A stretch of 64,000 bases of DNA from contig CM038716.1 of assembly GCA_021613375.1 (NCBI GenBank), positions 18,607,524 to 18,671,523 on the forward strand. The letters are read 5' to 3'. Shown one piece after another: positions 13,757 to 27,900 of this stretch. The first letter of the stretch is position 1. The number at the start of each line of letters is the position of its first letter. Below the pieces are notes generated by a model, which was not told where the DNA came from, did not search any database, and saw nothing but the letters and a program-made list of their open reading frames with translations. Source of the DNA: Megaleporinus macrocephalus. Its lineage: Eukaryota; Chordata; Actinopteri; Characiformes; Anostomidae. The translations under genes and the position numbers were made by a program.

Positions 13757-15408
13757 CTGAAAGCACCCATAAGCGTGCCTTTGAAATTTGTAATTTTTTT
13801 ATGCTTAATTGAGTAGCTAGAGTTTTCCTGATAAAAAAGCAAAACAATAAAAGCCAAATTTGCCTCACCGGAACAGTATCAAATCAAACCCTGCTTTGAG
13901 ACAAGACTACTGCAAAAAAAGCAGTGTCAGAACACACTCTAGACAAAGTTCATGCTTTGTTAATTCTTTATTTTTCAAGCTAAAGTAATCAATTATTAAT
14001 TGGCATCCATCATAAACTACAACAACCAATTAATCAATAACTTGAGTAGGGCAAATACAAGTATTCACATTATTGTGGGATGCACATCAGTGTCTCTTTC
14101 TTTACATAGTTCAGTATTTAGTTTTATTGCACTCAGCTCACGAGTTCTGATGCTTAACCAGGATTGCTGAATCCAGAGCATGGCAGGTTTGGAACATCTC
14201 TCTCTTTCTCTTTCCAAACTTCGATATGATTTTACATTTTAATTTTTAATGTAACTGCTATCTTTCGTACAAATGTTTTGTGAGCATAATAAAATTTAAT
14301 AAGCAACATCTTTTGGAACATGAATTAAATTTTAAGCCAAGGGCACTGATGGATGACTTTGTAACTTCGCAACTGATCCTGAACATTTCTCTGGTCTCCC
14401 TGACCAATCACAGTGCTTCTTTTAATATTTTCATGAATCAAAGGACTGAAGTAATCTTATAAAGCTAAATACTCTGATAAAAATAATGTCTTTACCCATG
14501 TTGCATTTGTAATGAATGGTTAGGCATGCTTCACACACATTCTGTACAACATAACCACATCGTTTACCAATATCTTCCAACATTATCCTAAATTTGTTTC
14601 TGTGAAAGCCAGGTCAGATTAATGACACATCCTTAAACTATAGAACTATTCACACATTTGTGCTCTCGAGTGTGCATAGATTCTGCTTTTACCTAAAAAC
14701 AAATGCCTAATAAGCAAACACTGGTGAGTGCCAGAATCTCTGAGAAAAAGTTGCATAAGTGGGTGTTAAGAAGGCATTACTTCTTAGTAACAGCTGGTTA
14801 ATGAGGTTCATGGCTTGTATTTTGTCCACATCACACCACAATATTCACAAACCATGCTCTGAAAATCAGCATCAGCATTTTCCTCTTTCTCTTTCAGCAG
14901 TCTTTGGCAATTCCTTCATATAATGTAGCGTAAAGACAAGGGAGTAGGTGTCAGAGAACATTGGCCAGGGGAAGTGTCTGCTGGCCACAGTCTCATAGTC
15001 TTAGACACTGAAGCTGTTAAATCTCAGTCTCAGACTCCAAAGCCCAACAGTGAAAATATCACTCATAAGCAGAATTCAGACATTTTTAGTCACTCTACCA
15101 CTTCCAGTCATACATTATTGGTGACTGTAAACACTTTGTTAATATTAATGACTTCAGACTTCAAGTCTACACTGCTGAAAACAGGGAAGCCCTCATTTCA
15201 GAAAATATTTTTGCATGCCACATAAAACAAAGGCTTCTGAATGGTTGCCTTGGTCACTCATCTCATTTACAAAAACTGTTCTACAAATAATTCTTCATTA
15301 CAAGGTTCTTCCAGCAGAGACCAAGTTGTTTAATTGTGGTCCAATGATACACTAGGAAAGATTTTCTGGCTGAAAGGAGCCCAGAAAACCATGCACCATG
15401 CCCTGTAC

Positions 15409-15618
15409 CTGCATTAGAAGCATTCTTCCTTCAATGCAAACACTGTGAAGAGTTTGGAGGGGTGTGCAACACTTAGAATAGTCAGGCTGTCCATCATACT
15501 TCAGATCGATTAGAACTGTAAGACTGCAGTCTGATTCTTGTCTTGCACATACTAAGCAGAGAAAGATCCACAGAGCACTCAGAAGCACGGCCAACTTCTG
15601 CACTGTGTGGAGCTGCAT
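15409..15618 (-). CDS. Candidate small secreted protein, first exon or whole ORF
   Basis: The minus-strand ATG at 15618 sits in a good context (CACCATG). Residues 1-25 look like a signal peptide: a short polar start with Lys8, a hydrophobic core LAVLLSALWIFLCLV, then CA before RQESD. The mature part has four cysteines (31, 50, 51, 61) around DYSKCCTPLQTLHSVC. A donor-like CAG|GTACAG follows codon 70. Without splicing the frame continues to 15352 (88 residues). It lies inside a BCAS3 intron on the same strand. I do not recognise the family, and no second exon, promoter or poly-A signal could be tied to it. Confidence 0.2.
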
Positions 15619-17164
15619 GGTGCTCAGACTTATGTCTCTTGACAGTATTTAGAAAACACAAAGGGATCCACCGAAGATGAAAAGCATGCTCAAACTGCTC
15701 TTTTCCAGAGATCCATGAACACAGTCACGATAAACAGCGGTGGGTGGCCCTCAAAGACTTCAAATGATTAAGCTAATGATTAAAGTCCGGATATGTAACT
15801 TCACTGCAGTCATACCAACGAAAATAACATGCATGAACATATGCATGTGTGAGGAAGAGTCATATGAATTTACAAAGAGCGCATCCAATACTCTGCTGAG
15901 CAACAGTTAAAACAACATTCGTTCCAGTTTTCTTTTTGTTTTTAAAAAAATAACCTAAGAATAAAAGCAATTCAGTTACGACGCATCCTCGGGGTACTTG
16001 TTAATCATGAAGAAGTTTATGTTGTATTTATGTCACCGGAACATAAAATAGTTATGGACCTAATAGCTAAAAGTCTAGTCATAAACCTTAGGTCAACACA
16101 ACAGTGATCCTGTGCCTCAGAAGCTTTAGTTCATACGAGAAAACGTGGCAGAAATGGTGACATTCAGAAATACATCACTACCAGACACCATTCAGCCAGA
16201 ACAACAGATCCAGGCACACTCTAAGATCACCTTTAGCAGTTCTTACCATGAGATATATACAATAACAACACAAGTAGTGGAGAATATTACAATGCTGCAG
16301 TAGTGAGGTAATATAGTAACTTACTTTAGAAGTACATGTTATATATCTCACTATGTAAAAAATGTGCTAGTGATAACATTACTAACAAACACAAGCGGTC
16401 AATAGTCACCCAAATTTTACAAATATCCCTATAACGTCCTCCAACATATTCTAGACCTGAACATTTGACTATTCAGATATATTCTCTTGTTGGATTCATA
16501 TTCAGAAGTCAGATATTCCTTTTTCCTGGCTACATGTGGGATAGCAAGATAACGGTAATGTTCTTGGCTCTTAGGAGAACTCCATGGTTATGATCTATAA
16601 CAGCATCATTTGGTGAAAACTCTGCCAAACACTATGAAAAAAGCAGTCTCTTCAGCACTACCAGCCAAAAACATAACCATCTGCTGCACTCTGGAAAACC
16701 CAACACTCCACCCATATTCAGGCTCTTCAAAATAAAAGACCTTTCATGAATAAACCTAAAACAACCCAAAATAAACATTTCTTCTCAATGCTTACAACAG
16801 AACTATATTTCTACTTCTTAATTCCACCATCTCATTTTAGGAACCAGTCCTGACCCTAACGCAGCATTAGACACCATGTATTCCTCAGGCAGCTGCAAAA
16901 AGGGCCCGCTGAACTAGACCACCTCTGTGCAAATGTTAAAAGTCAAAAATTGGCACTTAAGTAGACTTAGGTTACAATTTATATTGAAGTCTAAATAGGC
17001 TGCCTGTGGAGATTAGCTACACAGTGTAATGTTGTTTATTTAAACGGTGTCCTAAAACAAGTCTGCATCGTAATGAAGAGTTTTAAAGTTTAAGTGAGAG
17101 CGAATTGAGAAAAACAAGCATGGACTGGTTTTACTGAAACTATTAGAGTGACTAATGACTTCTA

Positions 17165-17524
<360 letters not shown>

Positions 17525-18399
17525 TTAGGACTTAATAATTAATTAAGCAATGGAACCCTGGTCTATCCTGCAGTCAAAAAACAAACAAACAAAAAAAAAG
17601 AAGAAGTGAAAAACGCCCCCAAGATGCTTTCTAAGGGCAAATATGAACAAGAGATGAGCTTACAGGGATGTAAACGGCTGTCATGTCCTGCAGCCATTCC
17701 TTTGCAATTTGTATTCTACAAAGAACCGCATGCCAAGTGCTCCCTTCAGCAGTAAAGGCAGGACATTATGCGAATTCGGTTTAAACACAACCACAGGAGA
17801 ACCCATGTGGAACCTCTGATGACAGAGCCTTTCATTCTTCCACTTTTATTTGAAGTTAGTCAAACTACAGAAAGTATAGACTCTGACTGTAAACAACACA
17901 CTTAGCAAACCACACCAGAACAAACCCGAATCTAAACTCGATGCCCATGGAAATGCAAGTCCACATACAACATAATTCTAAAAACAGCCCATAAACTCTA
18001 GGGGCTACTTTTCCAAAGACATGAAAGTCAAGTCAACTCCTTGCACTGGAAACACGCTCTGAAACAAAAAGGACTCTGCTTCTGCCTCTCACAATCATAA
18101 CTTAACACAACAATAATTAGCCATTTTCCTATGCTCGATCTTTAATGCTGAGGTTACAGAAGGTTGCAATTAGAGGCAAGTCTTTATAGAGTGGTTTGCC
18201 AAATGAAATAAAAGGAGGCAAAAATGGCAAGACATTAAAACATCTAGCTCTGACACGTGCAAGAGATTGACACAGAAATAGCAAAAGTGCTAGATGAGCT
18301 CATCTATCCCGTGTGCCGGCATCCTGGTGTTCACACTTCAGAGCTGCAGCTGCTTTAGGTGTGGCTGCGCCATCACATTGGGTGGCGAGCAAAGGAAGC

Positions 18400-18421
18400 G
18401 GGCGCAGGGTGGGGGTGGGGG
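18400..18421 (+). other. G-quadruplex-type G-run cluster
   Basis: Four runs of three or more G with short loops (gggcgcagggtgggggtggg and on) meet the usual pattern for a potential four-stranded G structure. It is on the strand opposite the BCAS3 transcript. Confidence 0.6.
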
Positions 18422-20449
18422 CCTGGAGGAAGGGTCATGCCGAGATTGCTCATATGAACAAGAAAAACAAGAGTCAGACAGTGAATTAAACGGCGGTTAG
18501 CTATTTATGCTGTATCAGAAGACTAAACCAAGCTACGGCCCGGCCATAAACTAACCCACGCCCCAAATGAGGTGCCAAGCCACAAGAAGCATTTGCGTCA
18601 ACTGGGAATACATGGAAAAGATGGCCTTCTAATTATAGAGGCTGGAAACGGAAGCACGGAGTGATTAGGAGTTTAGGCACTGCGGTATGTTTATCTGGGA
18701 GCTTCCTCTCGCTCACCCCGCCGCCCTCCCGCCTGCTCGCTCGCTCCCTCACTCACTCGCCCCGGCTTTGACAGATGAGGCTTGGCCAGCTCGAACTTGG
18801 GACACAAGTTTGCTGATGGTACACTCTGTTCTCCAAAAGCCAGTGGAGACTGGAAACCCAGCACTGGGGCTTTTGTGGCCTTGTTGAAATACAGAGCCTC
18901 GCGGAGAGGCGTCAGTTGGTTAGCCCGCGGGAAGCTAAATTAAAAAGCGGACTTTTCGGTGCTGGTAAGCCACCATAAAATTTCAGGAACCTGAGACGTT
19001 TGAGCAACTTTTGACACATTCTATTTATACCGCCTCATCCCCCAGGCAAAAGTGTTATTTACGACATGGTGAAGCACGGCTGGGCAGTAGGCCACGCGCT
19101 CTCCCAAACACGCTCTAGAAGTGCGAGGGAAGGCCATACATGCAGGGAGTCTCAGAACAGTCACCGTGGCTGTGATGCTGTTATTATTCCCCCCTCTATT
19201 TTGATTCCGCGCCTTTACGTTGTTTTCCCGGACGAGCCACTAAACAGAAAACATCTGCTAAATCCCATTAACACAGTGAGGATGTATTATTTCAAAAGTG
19301 TCCGAGTCACTCTGCCGGACCAGCGCCGATGATGTCAGCGGTCTGGCTAGCACCGCAATCTCCCTCTTGGCAGTACAAAGAGCTGAAACAAAAAGTATCC
19401 ATTTTTAATTAACACCACTTGCCCGAAAACCTTCGAGAGAAAGGAAATCTCAAATTAAACACGTGTGTGGAAAAAGCTTAGAGGGACAAATCTCTGGAAA
19501 CAGAGGGCTTCCAAAACGAAGACATGGACTTCTGAGCGAGCGAAGATAAAGAGAGTAAATAAACAGCATCAATCAGTAAGCCTTGTCTGTGGGGCTGGTT
19601 GCAGCACTGCGATGACACGCACCAGCATGCGGTGCATGTTTGTGCTCGTGTGGGTGTCCGCTGGGTGATATCTCCCTGTGTGCTACACTTATCGAGGTGT
19701 TTATGAAAGCCGCGGAACACACACATGCACGGAGCGCAATAAAGAAGGCTCCAGCTTTACATCAAAGCCGCCCACTCAGGCCTAAAGCAAGCAACACTTT
19801 CTCAGTCCAGAGGCCACCCTCACTCCAACCATCAGATAACACCACTGAGGAGTGCAGGGGACCAGCATGGGTCGCCATGCAGTCAATAACCTGTTAATCT
19901 TTCACAGACTAAGTGAGAACTTCTAAAAGCTGGCTCGTTTGATCCCAGACTGGAGCGCGACTTTGATTTTCTCGCTTGTGGTGCACAGGACTGAGAGGTG
20001 GATCAAGACCTGGTGGACTGTGGAGACTGCAAAGCGATTCGTGGCAAGAGGGGCGCATGTAATGCAGTTTCCGTTCCCCTGAGCTGTAGGAATGACTGCA
20101 GCGGATTTCAAACGTGATTGGACGGGAAGCTCACAGCATTCTGCGCCCTGTTTGTCTTTACACACTGGCAACGAGCATGTGCCCTTCCAATACAGTACAC
20201 AGTACTCCAGTGGGCATGCTGGCATTAGCTAAGTTATCAACACCCTCAGCTACAAACACGATTTTTACGATTTAACTGAGAACTTGAAGGTGATCGACAG
20301 CACGGCTGAAAATAAGGGTGTCAGTGGAACCCAAAAAAGGTTCAGATGCCACAGAAGAACCATATTTGGTCCACCAAAAGTGATTAAATAAATAAAATGC
20401 ACAGCTATGAAGTTTATTAAAAATAAAATTTCCACATACAATTGCTAGA

Positions 20450-20560
20450 GCTAACGGCCCGGCTAAGAGCCCAGCTAAGGACCCAGCTAAGGGCCCAGCT
20501 AAGGGCCCGGCTAAGGGCCCAGCTAAGGGCCCGGCTAAGGGCCCAGCTAAGGGCCCGGCT
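20450..20560. repeat. 12-bp GC-rich tandem array
   Basis: About nine units of gggccc(a/g)gctaa. A/G alternation at one position gives an almost regular higher-order pattern of gggcccggctaa and gggcccagctaa. Each unit contains the palindrome gggccc. Confidence 0.95.
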
Positions 20561-23500
20561 CGACTGACGTTTTGTTGAAATTCTAGGTGAAAAATAGTTA
20601 AAAGAAAAAAAATATTAAAATGTGCTGTAGCTTCTTATTAGAACAAATAAACAGCAATTGTGTATGTATATTATCTGTAGCTCATCAGTGCTTATTTTCA
20701 CATTGTTATCCAACATAACATATCATCTGAGCAGGGCATTAAATCTTCTGCCTACACATGTAATATAAGAGATCACGAATGTAGAGAATTAGAACCATAT
20801 AAGCAACCCAAGAACCATTAAACTATTTTGTTTTTTAGATTTATGTTTTACAGACAGATCACATGTCCGTGGCTGAATATTATGAGATATTATCTTTTTG
20901 CTAAGCTGTAGTATTTATGATAATTCAATCTTCTCCAAAACAAGGACGCAGAAGTGCCTTTTAGGACCCAAGCGTTAGAGAGACCATGACATTAAGCAAT
21001 ACTAACAAGCTTATGTAAGATCTAAATCAGGGGTCCTATTCCTCCTCAAAACCTACTAAACCAAAACTTTACTGCTATGTAAAAATTGTTAACATTTCCT
21101 TCAAAACATACCAACAATGTTTTAAAGCGAACCTTACAATTCCCACTTCCTCACATCAAACTAAGCTAAGCATCAGTCTAGAAGGCACAACAACCAAAAC
21201 AGCCTGTTTAATTCTAAGGTATAAAGAAGGTTTGAAAAAGTTGAGGTGACAGGAATTAAAGCTAATGTAAAAAGTATCTTACAAGTGGACTTCAAGAAGA
21301 AGGAAAAACAACAGGTAAGATATAGGCCTTTCCATGTGGTAGGTCTATCCATGCTTAAGGATGTTAGGTATGGCTTCATAGGCGAACACTTGTTAGGTGG
21401 TGGGAAAGCACATTCTCTCGTAGAGGCTTAGTCGGCACAGCGTAGCCTTTTGTGTGATTTTTAAAAGCCCAAAAAACAAATTGGTAAAACCACAATCTCC
21501 AGATAAGAGAAGGCAACGGATGAAAAGCATAATCCTTTTTTAGCAGACAGACAGTAGATGATAATCTCGTTTTATCTAAATGTTCTCTTTTCTTCTGCAG
21601 AGCGTTCTGTTAACTAATTAATCCCCTGAAACATTCACCATAGCAGATCAGATTTCACAGTTCTTCGCAGCGCTTCTACGCTAATACCATTCAGATGGAG
21701 GTGAGCCTGAGCTGAATGTTCTCACCGGACAATGGCTGATTCATTTTAGATTGGGAAAGAAGTGTTTGATGGTCGAGACCGGCGCGGGGGATCTGAAGAT
21801 CTTTCCCAAAGCGAAGCAGCCCAGCTGAGCCCAACCGATACAAGCAGCGAACAGCCACAAAGTGTACAGGCATAAAGCCGTCAGCATAAATGTGGCCCAC
21901 AAGGCCGTTCCGTCCTACATAAACAAGGAAGAAATGGAGAGGATGCGTCGAGAGAGACTGGAATGACTTCACTCGGTTCAAGAATGCGTGTGGGTTCCAC
22001 TGAGATTTTGAGGGCAAAGCTTTTGAGATCTTACTGTGGTTTTACAGTTAAGGGCTGAGGTACCGCCTTCCCAAGACGATGCTTTTACCACCTTTATGGA
22101 AACATCATAAAAACAGCAGCTCCAAACACAGTTTTATAGTTTCTTGGACAAACAGTTGGCCTGCATGAAACTGAATCTATTCAACTCTTGGGATCCTGCC
22201 TGTTGGTTCTTCACATATATGAAGGAATTACACACTTAAAGGGATTACAGAGACAAACCTATCCTCTTAAATAAGTGCAACTCGTCCAAGTGGCAAAACC
22301 ACCATGTTCGGTTGATTGTATCTCCAACTGGAACAGCACCTCTTGAGTGTAGCTATGCAGAATAACAAAAAATTGTATGATTTGTTAGAAAAAAAAAATA
22401 TGAACAGTAACAACATCTTTAGAGTTAGCAGATTAGAAGATGGCACAGGGAGCATATTTGAGTAGGTGGAAAGCCATCCAAGGAATTACATCAGCCCTAT
22501 ACATCAGTTATCAGACTATAAACAGAAAACAAAAAAACAGAATGCCACAGGACATCCTCCAAGAAACTGTGAGGAAAAGAAAAAGCAATTCATTACAGGA
22601 AGGGTTTTTTTTAACAGCTCGTGTTACATTTGTGCTTTATCTGGCAGAAAAGCATATCAGAGATCAAAAACAACAAAAAGGGCTTTTGCAGGGAAAAAAA
22701 TAATAACAACTTTACAAAATAGAGCTCATGCTCCAGGCGAATTCCACTAATGCCCATGCTCCCTGCTGGCAATGTGCATAAAAGGGCAACTTCTCAGCCT
22801 GGGCCCTTAATCCCTCCTGATTGTCCCACTGTGTTCAGGCACTGCGCAAAATGGAAAGCTGATCCTCAGCCACAGCCCTATTAAACCTCACACACCTTAC
22901 TAAATTAGACGGATTCTGCACTCCGCAAAGCAGGCCAAGCCATGAGAGAGCGGACAGCACATCCAGCCCTAATTGCTATCTAAAAGCTCTGTCTACTCCA
23001 GAGTAAATGAGTAGACATGCAAGCGCAAGTGGCTACACGGGCTGTAGTCATCTTGTTTGTGAGGAGTTTTAGCTTGACTCCCACATCGCCACAACAGAAC
23101 TGACAACCAAATCAAACAATTGCTACAAGAAGGAGCTTCTAAAAACTGGGACCAGCAGTAAAATACATTATTATTCAGTTTTTGATGATACTACTTAATA
23201 TTGGACTACTATGAATTATTTCCTGACTGTTACAAAATGTATATGTGCCGAACATATGAACCCACCCCTGTTTCCACCTGGTGAAACATTCATCAACTCA
23301 TTGTAGATTGTAAGTGGCATTTCTGAGCAATCGGACAGCCACTCAGAGAGATTTTTGATACACATACACGTTTGATTATGGTACCAGTTAGGGCAATCAT
23401 CCAGCAGAATGTTTATACATAGTTTTGTTCATAAAGCTTCCTGCAGATGACAAGTTGCGTGAAACAATTTGGGAGCAACTTGACAGCGTCACATGTAATA

Positions 23501-26500
23501 CTTGATTATTTCACTAGATTGATGGCATCAATTTAAATGAATACTATTTTCTTATCATTTATCTTTCAGATACATACAAGGAGACAAGAACAACACATTT
23601 AGATCAAAAGGAAAGAGTGTTAGTACCCTTGCTACATAGATCACAATAAAAAAAAAAAATAAAATTAACAAACATTGCCACAAGCAGCTGTTCAAACAGT
23701 TTACATACTAATGTTAACTGGCTAGCCAACCAACGGGTTATACTAACCAGTTACCAGCTATGATGTGTTGAATTGGTTGAAATTATATTGTTCAACTTAA
23801 TCACATTGTACGCTGTCAGGGTTATAATTGGCCTTTTTTCATTAAAATTGCTTAACAAACTTGAGATCTTAAGATTCAAAGGGTTAATACAGTTCACAGT
23901 GGCTTCAGGACGCACTGGTAATAAGTGGATGCACTCAGCCAAGCTTCCCCTTTAAGAGACAAGAAAGTTGTGCTAAACTAATCTACCACGCAGGAGCAGA
24001 TTCCTTGATGCTTATCAGTTGCGTGATTGAGTAGAATTACAGTGAGTCTCCTGGGCCATGGGGCCTGTCCACACTCCCGCTGCACACTCGCAGCCCATTA
24101 CGGCCACCTCCAGTCCCACTACAGCTTCCCACAACACAGCAGTCTTTTCACTGCTAGATTGAAGTCTGGCAGTTACATGGCCGAAGTTATGCCAAGCTGC
24201 AGCGTAGGAAAAAAGGATGTACGGGGTGAGGTGGACGCTACACTCCACTGCGCTGCAGTATCCTTTAATTACACACCTATGAATAGACCTTCCGACACCA
24301 CAGAGGGACTGCCAGCTACCCGAGAGACCTCCATTTTCTATCCTCGTCCTTCTGTTGTCCGTCCAACATATACATCTGGGCTTTCCAGTTAATGTTAAGT
24401 CGCTGCATTGTTTTAAGTCAAACTTTTTCCGTTTTTGAAACCGAGCCAGTCCAGAGGGAGCTGCGGTAAGCCCTGCAGCGAACACGACACTTTTCGCTGC
24501 GGCTGCACCCTGTTACACGTAACGCGTCGCAGGCCAGCAGGGCAGATAGGAGGCAGGGAGCTTTTCCTGCTAATTAAAATCAAACAGGTCCTCCCACTTC
24601 ACAGCACAGTGGAGGGCAGCACCAACAATGCTGGAGGTCCTGGTTTTTGATCATGCACCCTAATGATGTCAGGCACCTAAATTACAGTGTTTGTGTGGAC
24701 TTCTCGTGAAAAACACTAGGCTGGACCTTGGCTCTTTTCAGTTTATGAACTTTTGGTGGCAAGCAATTCCATAATTCAAATTACTGTCTTTCCGATTCTT
24801 TTCCTAAGCAAACAAAGTGATTACGGACATGTCCTGTTATTTCTGACTAAAACTGACAGGTGGAAAGTTAAGCTGTTTGAAGTTTAGAGCACCCTGCTGT
24901 TATCTAAACCAAGCTGTCCAAAGCTTCCTCTGCATGGGGCAGGAGATGCAGGACAAAGGGGCACGCTGGAGGCTTAGCGCTTGCTGGATCTGAGTGGTGG
25001 CCTCCCTGACCCAGCGCAATGACAACCACCACCTAAGTACTAGGAGAAAGAGTGAACAGAAACCCTTCATCAACCTTTTACTGGAGAAAGATTCTGCTGG
25101 TGCCCACTCTGCAAACCAGGGCAGTTAAATTAGACTGCACAACTTCACCAGAAGAGCTTTCAAATTAAATGTCCATCTAATTCATGTTAAAACCTCAAGA
25201 CTTGCAGCAACAAAGCAAACAAAAAGTATCTGGCCAAGACCAACTATTCCTTCTTTTAAATGCTTCATTCCATTGTGGTGATAGCAGAGAATGTGTTTAT
25301 ACTTGTATTTATATTTTGTAAAGCAGGCACATAGAAGCGCTGCCCTGTGGACGGTCGCTGTGCAGTTCATTAGGGTGCTAGGATACTCGTTTTATCTCCC
25401 TTTCAACTTTGCTCTACACAGGTTAATAGGCCAAAGGCTCCTTGCTGTTCAGAGGCCTAAAGGTTAACCAACAGCGCCCCCAGGAGACCAGCCGCTTGAG
25501 TCCAAAGGTTGTAAAGATTTGTCCACTTACTTATTACTCTGTACTCATGACAGGGCAGGAATACCAATCAAACCAGATCAGTTTAACATGAGTAAGTGGA
25601 AGTCAGTTTTACTCCAGGATGTCTAATGTTTATGAATGATTTATCCAAAATAAGAAAATGCAGTATAAATTAGAGAGATGCTACTGGCTGCTCAAATTAC
25701 ACTTTACCCTTATACAAAAATGGTTTTGTACATAAAACTTTTGGCTGATCAAAAGTAAAAAACATAATGGCAACTCTGTTCATCCAAACCATCTTCCTAG
25801 CTGTCTTAGTGTATAAATAAATTAACGTGTATATATTTGTGTTCAATCTTTATTTTGTTTTCTTTGTATTTGAGTACTCCAAGAACCTATGAAACATAAT
25901 ATTTTAATTCACTTTCACATTGGTGTTAAATATGATGTGACAAACATGATCAGATTTGATAAAAGAATGCAATATGTTATTAACATTACCACTGGCTTAC
26001 AACAGTCAACATCAAATGAAACCCTTATTTAATGCATACTCGTCTAAAATGACAAGAGAAGTACTGGTAATAATTACATTGCTCGTATTAATTACATTAC
26101 ATCATCAAAATAGTGCTGAGAATGCTTTCTATAGATATTAACTACTTTGTCTACTAACATTTAACGAGCATTAGTAAGCTAATAAAAAAAATTGTTTTGC
26201 TAACAATCATACACACATACCACATACCTGTTTAGATACAATTAAATAATACAATTCTTAACTTCTTTCCCACCAGTAGCATTGAGCAGGTGAGCAACTG
26301 TCCTCTCTTTGGTTTAAAAAAAAAAAAAGGAAGAAGGCTAAGCTGTGAGAACACCATTGTGTTTGGAAAATGACCCGTCCTCAATGGAGTTTCCCACAGT
26401 GCGTTAATAAGGACAGGTATTTGAAGGATTCCTCTAAGGGCAATGGCGAGCAGAAGCTTTCAGCACCTTCTTATTAGCAGGCCACTCTACCTGCGACAGT

Positions 26501-27123
26501 CGCCACACAATGAGGTAGCTGTAGTGAATTTCCGGAGGGGCAAACACGATGACGTGAAAAAAGTCTTCTGATGACTGGCCATCACAGAGCATTGGCAATG
26601 CAAGGTCAGGCCAAGGGCAGTCCTGCATTACTCTTGTGGTCTTTGACTGCCTGATCATGATGAACCTCTCAGATGAGTCTGACGTGATAAATGTAACTCC
26701 ATATCCAACAGTACTATAGCGTAGAGCATGTTGTGACACGGGAGAGTAAATGTATAATGAATTACAGACTTGACCCACACCTTCTAAACTCAGTGACCAC
26801 TTCAAATTTCTTCTCATCTTTTATGTGTGAAATTGGATCCGCACAGCGCTGGGGGGCTTCAGCACTTCTGAAAGACACTTCAGAATGAACTGATCGATGA
26901 GCGCTACTGTGTCTAGTGTTTTTCTGCATGCTTGGTGCATTACAAGGTCTAACTGTAGTGGCTTTGTGGCTGGGAGGCAGCAATAACCTACTTCAGTTCA
27001 CAGTGCTTGCTCCCTACATCCCATACATTTCTAAAGTAGATGACGAAACAATAGAAGAATAACAGGTCTTAAACAGTCTTTTTTATTCTGTTGTCTTGTG
27101 CTTTTCTATTAGGCTCACTAAAG

Positions 27124-27900
27124 ATGGGTCTTTCTAAAGAGCTAAGTGAGTTTAAGCATGGCACTGTAACAGAACGCCAACAAGTTAGTTTGTCAAATTT
27201 CCTCCCTCCTAGATATTCCATGATGTTCTGTGAGTGGCATTATTGAAAAGCAGAAGCGTTTACAAACCACAGTAGGCCATGAAGTGGCAGACCAAGTACC
27301 AAGTAACACTGTGCTGAAAGCTTCATGGCATGGGTTTTCATGGCTGAACAGTCGCATGGAAGCCTTATATCACCAAGCACAATGCCAACTGTCAAATGGA
27401 GTGGTGTAAAGTACGCCGCCACTGGACTCTGGAGCAGTGAAAACGTGTTTTGTGGAGTGATGAATCACGCTTCTCTATCTAGCAGTCTGATGGATGAGTC
27501 TGAATTTGGTGAATGTCAAGAAGGTCACCTGCCTTGTTGTTTCCTGTGCGTGGCCTAAGCCTCCTAGTTCCAGTGAAGAAAATCTTAATGCTTCAGCAGA
27601 CCAAGATCATTTTGGCTGACTGTATGCTTCCAAATCTGTGAGAACAGTTTGTTGAAAGCCCTTTTCCGATCTAGCATGACTGACGGTGTCCTAGTGCACA
27701 AAGCAAGGTTCTTAAAGGCTGGACGGTTGAGTATGGTGTGGAAGAACTTGACTGACCCACACAGAACCAGACCTTAACCCCATCATATACCTTTGGGATA
27801 AACTAAAATGGACATTGCAAGCCACGCCCACTCGTCCAAAATCAGTATCTGACCTCACAAATGGTCTTCTGGATGAATAGGCAAAAATTTCCAAAGACAC
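27124..27900 (+). pseudogene. Decayed Tc1/mariner-like transposase
   Basis: The N-terminal start is recognisable (MGLSKELSEFKHGTV at 27124-27168). After frameshifts and stops, the C-terminal end PDLNPIIYLWDKLKW is found near 27770-27815, followed by a TRPKSVSDL segment. In the family this C-terminal motif is NPIExLW and supplies the catalytic glutamate. Here it reads NPII, so the active-site residue is lost as well as the frame. Terminal inverted repeats could not be defined. A relic with no expected activity. Confidence 0.8.

Noticed and set aside
24015..24485. 156-codon minus-strand frame
   Set aside because: No domain, splice context or family resemblance. An overlapping plus-strand frame is equally open.
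26434..26817. 127-codon minus-strand frame next to the Tc1 fossil
   Set aside because: Not recognisable as transposase or any known family. Kept out for lack of support.
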